Position numbers and translations under genes: made by a program. From Deferribacteres bacterium (GTDB lineage Bacteria > Nitrospirota > Thermodesulfovibrionia > UBA6902): a DNA stretch of 8,594 nucleotides. The notes under the pieces were generated by a model, which did no database searches, was not told the origin of the DNA, and saw only the letters and a list, made by a program, of their open reading frames with translations. The stretch covers positions 25,781 through 34,374 of the forward strand of contig JAADFS010000320.1 of the NCBI GenBank assembly GCA_013152795.1. Reading direction: 5' to 3'. Shown here piece after piece: positions 5,015 through 8,594 of this stretch (positions are counted from its first letter, which is position 1; every line of letters starts with the position of its first letter).

Positions 5015-6907
5015 ATGAAACGTTATGTAATTCTCGGCACAGCAGGCCATATAGACCACGGCAAAAGCGCCATCGTGCTGGCGCTTACGGGCACGGACCC
5101 TGACAGGCTCAAGGAAGAGAAGGAGAGGGGCATTACCATTGACCTTGGTTTTGCGGAGCTCTCGTATCCGGACGGCCTGAAGATAGGGATCGTGGATGTA
5201 CCGGGCCACGAGAGGCTTGTCAGGAACATGCTTGCCGGCGCGGGCGGTATAGACATTGTCCTCATGGTGATCGCCGCTGACGAAGGCATAATGCCCCAGA
5301 GCAGGGAGCACCTCGATATCTGCAACCTCCTGAAGGTCAAAAGGGGGCTGATTGCCGTCACCAAGTCTGACCTTGTCGAGGAGGACTGGCTCGGGCTTGT
5401 CGAGGAGGAGACAAGGGAATTTGTCAAAGGCACTTTCCTGGAAGATGCCGCGATCATCCCTGTGTCGGCAAAGACAGGGCACAACATCGGCCTGCTGAAG
5501 GAAAAGATCAGGGAGCTTGCCCTGAGCGTTGAGCCCAAGCCTGTAAACGGGATATTCAGGCTTCCGGTGGACAGGGTGTTTACGCTCAGGGGTTTCGGCA
5601 CGGTTGTTACAGGCACTGCCGTCTCAGGGAGCATCTCGGTTGACAAACCAGTGGAGATACTGCCCCGCGGGATCAGGACCAGGGTCAGGGGGCTGCAGAG
5701 CCACGGAGAGTCTCTCAAGACAGCGTATGCCGGGCAGAGGGTCGCGATAAACCTCCAGGGTGTCTCAAAGGACGAGGTCGGGAGGGGCGATGTCGTAACC
5801 GTACCGGACAGGATCCGCACCACTTATGTGATTGACGCGGGGATCGAACTTCTCAGTGACTCCCCTGTCAGTGCGCTAAAGAGCAGGAGCCTGGTGCACT
5901 TTCATACCGCCGCCACAGAGCTTACCGGCAGGATCATCATTTACGGGAAAGACGAGCTGAAACCCGGTGAAAGGGCATACTGCCAGTTCCGGTTCAAGAG
6001 CCCGCTTGCGGTCATGGCAGGGGACAGATACATAATAAGGCGTTTTTCACCGCTTCTTACAATCGGAGGCGGTGAGATTCTGGACCCATCGCCGCGGCGC
6101 AGGAAAAGGGATGAAAAGCTGAGAGACCTTGAGATCTTCCAGCACGGAAGCCTGAAGGAGAAACTATCCCTTAAAATCCTCCTGAGCGGATTGAACGGCA
6201 CAGCCCAGTCCGAACCTGCCGGATGGATCAGGGCCGAGACAACCGAAATAAAGAGGCAGATAAAGGCGCTGATATCAGAGGGCGTTATAATCCAGTGCGA
6301 TGACAGGCTTCTGCACAGAGAGGTTTTTGATGATTTCCGCAGCAGGGCGCTCCGCACCCTCGGTGATTTCCACAGGGACAATCCCCTCAAACCAGGCATG
6401 CCCAAAGAGGCCCTCAGGGCGGCCTTCAAGGGCCTGGACCAGAGGCTGTTTGAGGCATTGCTTGCGCCTGTCAGGGAAATAGTGGTTGAGAAGGACATAC
6501 TCCGGCTGGAGACATTCAGTATTTCACTGAGTGAAGACAAGAAACTCATAAAAGACAGGATACTGAAGACCCTCGAGCAGGCGGGATTTCAGCCCCCCTC
6601 AAAAGACGAGCTTGCCGCTGCAGTGTCGGTCGGCAGGGAAGAGGTCGGTGAACTGCTTAAGATCATGGCTTCAGAAAAGACCCTCGTAAGGATAAACGAT
6701 TCCCTTTACATCCCTGTGACAAGTTATTCGGACATGATGAACCGCCTGCGGGAGTTCTTCAGGAAAAAGAAAGAGATGACCGTGGGGGAATTCCGCGATG
6801 TACTGGGCACCTCAAGGAAATATGCCCTGCCGTTTCTCGAATATCTTGACAGCAACAGGATCACCCTGAGGGTCGGCGAGGTGAGGAAGTTTCTTGCAAG
6901 GGGCTAA
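5015..6907 (+). CDS. selB: Selenocysteine-specific elongation factor SelB
   Basis: SelB is a translation GTPase that binds Sec-tRNA(Sec) and the SECIS hairpin of the mRNA and delivers selenocysteine at UGA. This copy has 630 residues, full length for the family. The GTPase domain shows GHIDHGKS (11-18), ERGITIDLGFA (38-48 region), DVPGHE (61-66), TKSD (116-119) and SAKTG (151-155). Two EF-Tu-like beta-barrel domains follow (about 175-360), including the stretch VFTLRGFGTVVTGT. The C-terminal part from about 380 is a string of winged-helix domains. The last (about 588-630, with SRKYALPFLEYLD and TLRVGEVRK) is the SECIS-reading domain. The ATG at 5015 is chosen because the protein starts at the usual place (MKRYVILGTAGHIDHGK). 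TAAAG at 5006-5010 is a weak ribosome binding site. The next gene begins 2 bases after the stop. Confidence 0.97.
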   Translation: MKRYVILGTAGHIDHGKSAIVLALTGTDPDRLKEEKERGITIDLGFAELSYPDGLKIGIVDVPGHERLVRNMLAGAGGIDIVLMVIAADEGIMPQSREHLDICNLLKVKRGLIAVTKSDLVEEDWLGLVEEETREFVKGTFLEDAAIIPVSAKTGHNIGLLKEKIRELALSVEPKPVNGIFRLPVDRVFTLRGFGTVVTGTAVSGSISVDKPVEILPRGIRTRVRGLQSHGESLKTAYAGQRVAINLQGVSKDEVGRGDVVTVPDRIRTTYVIDAGIELLSDSPVSALKSRSLVHFHTAATELTGRIIIYGKDELKPGERAYCQFRFKSPLAVMAGDRYIIRRFSPLLTIGGGEILDPSPRRRKRDEKLRDLEIFQHGSLKEKLSLKILLSGLNGTAQSEPAGWIRAETTEIKRQIKALISEGVIIQCDDRLLHREVFDDFRSRALRTLGDFHRDNPLKPGMPKEALRAAFKGLDQRLFEALLAPVREIVVEKDILRLETFSISLSEDKKLIKDRILKTLEQAGFQPPSKDELAAAVSVGREEVGELLKIMASEKTLVRINDSLYIPVTSYSDMMNRLREFFRKKKEMTVGEFRDVLGTSRKYALPFLEYLDSNRITLRVGEVRKFLARG

Positions 6908-6909
6908 CC

Positions 6910-7980
6910 ATGACGGACATCATTGACTCCATTGCCTCACAGGTCAAGCGCAACTGCAATATTTCCGATGCGAAATACTGGGGTTTCTACTCGCCCTGCG
7001 GCCTGCTCCTGAGACTCAGGGACCTCTACAGGATCGAACACGGCCTGAACCCGTGGGACAGTATAAGGCACGACAGCATAGGCAGATGGATAGAGGAGAG
7101 GGAGGAACTGTGGAGCGAGCTGGAGGACCTCGACTACAGTGAGATAGAAATTCAGGGCAAGCGCTACTCACCGTTTGACGTAAGGGGTATAGGCTCGGCG
7201 CTCATCAAGCACGATCTTGTTTACAGCGCGGGTTACGGCGATTTCCTGAAACCGGTATTCATGCTTGCGGAGCTTTCCGGAACCTGCGACATGGGCAGGT
7301 ACGGCATATATATCGCGGGCAGGGAGCTGGCGCGCGACCTGTCGGCATCTCCTGCCATGATCCGGGGGGACACGATCATTGCAAGGCATCAGACCATGAG
7401 GTTGTTCCTGTGGGGAAAGTTTGAAGAGATGAAGACAAGGAGATGCAGCGGCGCGCTTTTTCATGCATTCGCGGAATACGGCATCTCAAAAGATGCGGAG
7501 AAGGAGCTATCTCCTGAAGGGCTTGAAGAGAGTTTCGAGAGGCTTGTCCAGGAGGAACTGTCGGCTTATATACATCATGAAATAGGCGAGGCCTCGCAGA
7601 GGAGGATTCTGGGCAGGTGGTGGAGGCAGTTGATAACAACCATACCATACAGCAGGGCCGAGCTGTTTTTACGGGGCATGAAGGATGTCCTCTCCGACAC
7701 GTGCAGGAACGGGATGCTGTCATACATAATCGCAAATAAGAAGACGGGCTCACTCAGTTTTTACGTTGCGCTGCTCGGTGGATTCAGGAGAGACATTTTC
7801 CCTGACATTGTGACTGCGTATGAAGAATTCATAACCACGCGCAACTGGGATTTGATTGAAAAGGCAAGGATTCAGGGTCACAAAAAGGCCGGGGATTACG
7901 TGAGAGAGCTTAAAGACATGTTTGACAAAGGCAGGGCCTCGCAGGAGGCGATAGAGCAGGAGCTGATGCCGGGAAAGTGA
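6910..7980 (+). CDS. Unrecognised conserved-looking protein coupled to selB
   Basis: This 356-residue protein has no signal peptide, membrane helix or motif I can assign. It is mostly helical-looking and charged, with aromatic segments near the N-terminus (KYWGFYSPCGLLLRLRDLYR, 22-41) and in the middle (GRWWRQLITTIPYSRAELFL, about 235-255). Cysteines are scattered (16, 30, 126, 179, and one near 259) and do not form a metal-binding pattern. The ATG lies 2 bases after the selB stop, with AAGGGG at 6899-6903 as a ribosome binding site, so translation is coupled to selB. I recall a hypothetical family named after a Syntrophobacter locus (Sfum_1244 family) that might match, but I could not check this. 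A selenium-related role is inferred from position only. The TGA stop is followed by 50 further open codons, discussed in the findings. Confidence 0.85.
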   Translation: MTDIIDSIASQVKRNCNISDAKYWGFYSPCGLLLRLRDLYRIEHGLNPWDSIRHDSIGRWIEEREELWSELEDLDYSEIEIQGKRYSPFDVRGIGSALIKHDLVYSAGYGDFLKPVFMLAELSGTCDMGRYGIYIAGRELARDLSASPAMIRGDTIIARHQTMRLFLWGKFEEMKTRRCSGALFHAFAEYGISKDAEKELSPEGLEESFERLVQEELSAYIHHEIGEASQRRILGRWWRQLITTIPYSRAELFLRGMKDVLSDTCRNGMLSYIIANKKTGSLSFYVALLGGFRRDIFPDIVTAYEEFITTRNWDLIEKARIQGHKKAGDYVRELKDMFDKGRASQEAIEQELMPGK

Positions 7981-7999
7981 GTTCAGAGTTCGGCGTGTA

Positions 8000-8029
8000 C
8001 CCCATCCCTGTCGGGAGAGGATCATGGGG
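8000..8029 (+). other. Hairpin after the sel operon
   Basis: CCCCAT at 8000-8005 can pair with ATGGGG at 8024-8029. Alternatively, TCCC at 8005-8008 pairs with GGGA at 8013-8016 around the loop TGTC. No T-run follows, so it is not a standard terminator. It lies 20 to 50 bases after the TGA stop of the preceding gene. Apart from the elements listed separately (a promoter-like site, the P-loop fragment and a heptamer repeat), the 411-base gap 7981-8391 holds nothing I can assign. Confidence 0.3.
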
Positions 8030-8139
8030 AGCAGACTATGCGGATTTCTGTATATCACTGCAAAATGCATGGTAACAAGCTGAACATCTATAGAAGACCA
8101 ACAAAATACTTGTCACTTGTTATTTCAATCATGTAAACT

Positions 8140-8168
8140 TTGTGAAAGCATAGGAAAGTATATATACT
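8140..8168 (+). promoter_or_regulatory. Possible sigma70-type promoter in the AT-rich tail
   Basis: TTGTGA at 8140-8145 (4 of 6) and TATACT at 8163-8168 (5 of 6) are 17 bases apart. Transcription would begin close to the ATG at 8177 of the P-loop fragment, making that message nearly leaderless. AT-rich sequence yields such matches easily, so confidence is low. Confidence 0.3.
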
Positions 8169-8176
8169 GACTGATT

Positions 8177-8296
8177 ATGCCAAAGTATATTATTGGATTA
8201 ACATGATCATTAGGAAGTGGGTGTTCAACAACTGCTGACTACTTAGAAGTTGAAAATTTAGAAAATAAAGAAGAAACATTAAATGCTGAACAATAG
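8177..8296 (+). pseudogene. P-loop NTPase N-terminal fragment with in-frame TGA
   Basis: From the ATG at 8177 the frame reads MPKYIIGLT, then TGA (8204-8206), then SLGSGCSTTADYLE, and continues to TAG at 8294-8296. The reading resembles the start of CoaE-like or nucleotide-kinase-like P-loop proteins (GLTGxxGSGxST), where a glycine is expected exactly at the TGA; one base change from GGA gives it. After TADYLE the sequence becomes low-complexity (VENLENKEETLNAEQ) and stops at 39 codons, far shorter than such an enzyme. Similar P-loops occur at the N-terminus of anti-phage dCTP deaminases, but nothing here shows a deaminase. The best reading is a decayed gene start. Reading TGA as selenocysteine is an outside possibility, given selAB nearby; no convincing SECIS stem follows. 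Confidence 0.5.
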
Positions 8297-8320
8297 GGTA
8301 TACTTGATCTCCAATACGCT

Positions 8321-8352
8321 GCGCCCTTCGGGCTTGTGGCTTGTGTCTTGTA
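8321..8352. repeat. Small hairpin and heptamer tandem repeat
   Basis: GCCC/GGGC around 8323-8332 closes a three-base loop. It is followed by GCTTGTG at 8332-8338 and 8339-8345 and the variant TCTTGTA at 8346-8352. It lies between the P-loop fragment and the partial gene at the window end, and is similar in style to other short intergenic repeats of this window. Confidence 0.55.
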
Positions 8353-8391
8353 GGCAAGTAACCCTTATCGTTATATTTAAGAAGATTATTA

Positions 8392-8594
8392 ATGATAATT
8401 AAACGAATCATAATATCAAAGAGACAACTATTTACTATACCAGAGGAAGAAAGAACTTTAATGATTCTTCTTGGGCACTGGAGTAATGAGACAAACATCC
8501 TTCATAAACTTCTAATCTTTTGCCAAACAGAAGTTAATTCTGACATTGTGCGTAAGGCTCACACATCCCAGGCTCTTTTGATTGCACGTGTCTA
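8392..8594 (+). CDS. Partial unrecognised protein, cut by window end
   Basis: The first 67 codons of an open frame run to the window edge. The protein begins MIIKRIIISKRQLFTIPEEE and continues with RTLMILLGHWSNETNILHKL, then LIFCQTEVNSDIVRKAHTSQ. It reads as genuine protein, with an amphipathic helical region rather than random AT-rich translation, and it resembles uncharacterised accessory-region proteins with a LLGHxxNExNxLxKLL-like stretch that I recall but cannot name. AAGAAG at 8379-8384 is a plausible ribosome binding site seven bases before the ATG; an in-frame TAA at 8359-8361 limits the start. TATATT at 8372-8377 could be a -10 box but has a poor -35. Codon composition is much more AT-rich than the sel genes, consistent with horizontal acquisition. 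The overlapping minus-strand frame at 8190-8498 is regarded as a shadow. Confidence 0.6.
   Translation, partial: MIIKRIIISKRQLFTIPEEERTLMILLGHWSNETNILHKLLIFCQTEVNSDIVRKAHTSQALLIARV

Noticed and set aside
5023..5823. 266-codon minus-strand open frame inside selB
   Set aside because: It is a shadow of a highly conserved SelB GTPase domain; serine/leucine-rich composition is typical of antisense frames.
8190..8498. 102-codon minus-strand open frame in the tail
   Set aside because: It crosses the heptamer repeat and overlaps the better-supported plus-strand reading; its composition is what AT-rich antisense gives.

Overview
The window looks like a chromosomal stretch of a free-living, probably anaerobic Gram-negative-type bacterium. 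Arg codons are mostly AGG, the intergenic spaces are full of short dispersed repeats, and the gene mix (RodZ-like protein, HU, YmdB-type phosphoesterase, YkgJ-type cysteine cluster protein, selA-selB) would suit Nitrospirota or a deltaproteobacterial-type lineage. That placement is an inference; no rRNA or marker gene is present to settle it.

Left part (1-2428). A dispersed repeat opens the window, followed by a RodZ-like membrane-anchored helix-turn-helix protein and an HU-family DNA-binding protein with its own promoter, a palindrome at the predicted transcription start and a hairpin terminator. The HU gene and the YmdB-type phosphoesterase gene converge on a 374-base gap. It holds the terminator, two overlapping hairpins and two more copies of the opening repeat in inverted orientation.

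Middle part (2429-7980). A sigma70-type promoter with a perfect -10 box stands ahead of a same-strand run: YkgJ-family cysteine cluster protein, selA, selB, and an unrecognised 356-residue protein starting 2 bases after selB. SelA converts Ser-tRNA(Sec) to Sec-tRNA(Sec), and SelB carries it to UGA codons, so this is the core of selenocysteine insertion. selC (tRNA-Sec) and selD are not in the window. The last protein and perhaps the YkgJ protein are candidates for helper or selenium-linked roles by position only. Short C/G-rich hairpin repeats sit ahead of ykgJ and ahead of selB.

Right end (7981-8594). Composition becomes clearly AT-rich after the last operon gene. This tail holds a P-loop NTPase N-terminal fragment interrupted by an in-frame TGA, a small tandem repeat, and the first 67 codons of a protein that runs off the window. 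It resembles the edge of an accessory region. The TGA inside a recognisable Walker-type motif, next to selAB, is the most intriguing single observation, although a decayed gene is the simpler explanation. I found no CRISPR array, tRNA, rRNA, complete transposase or integrase.
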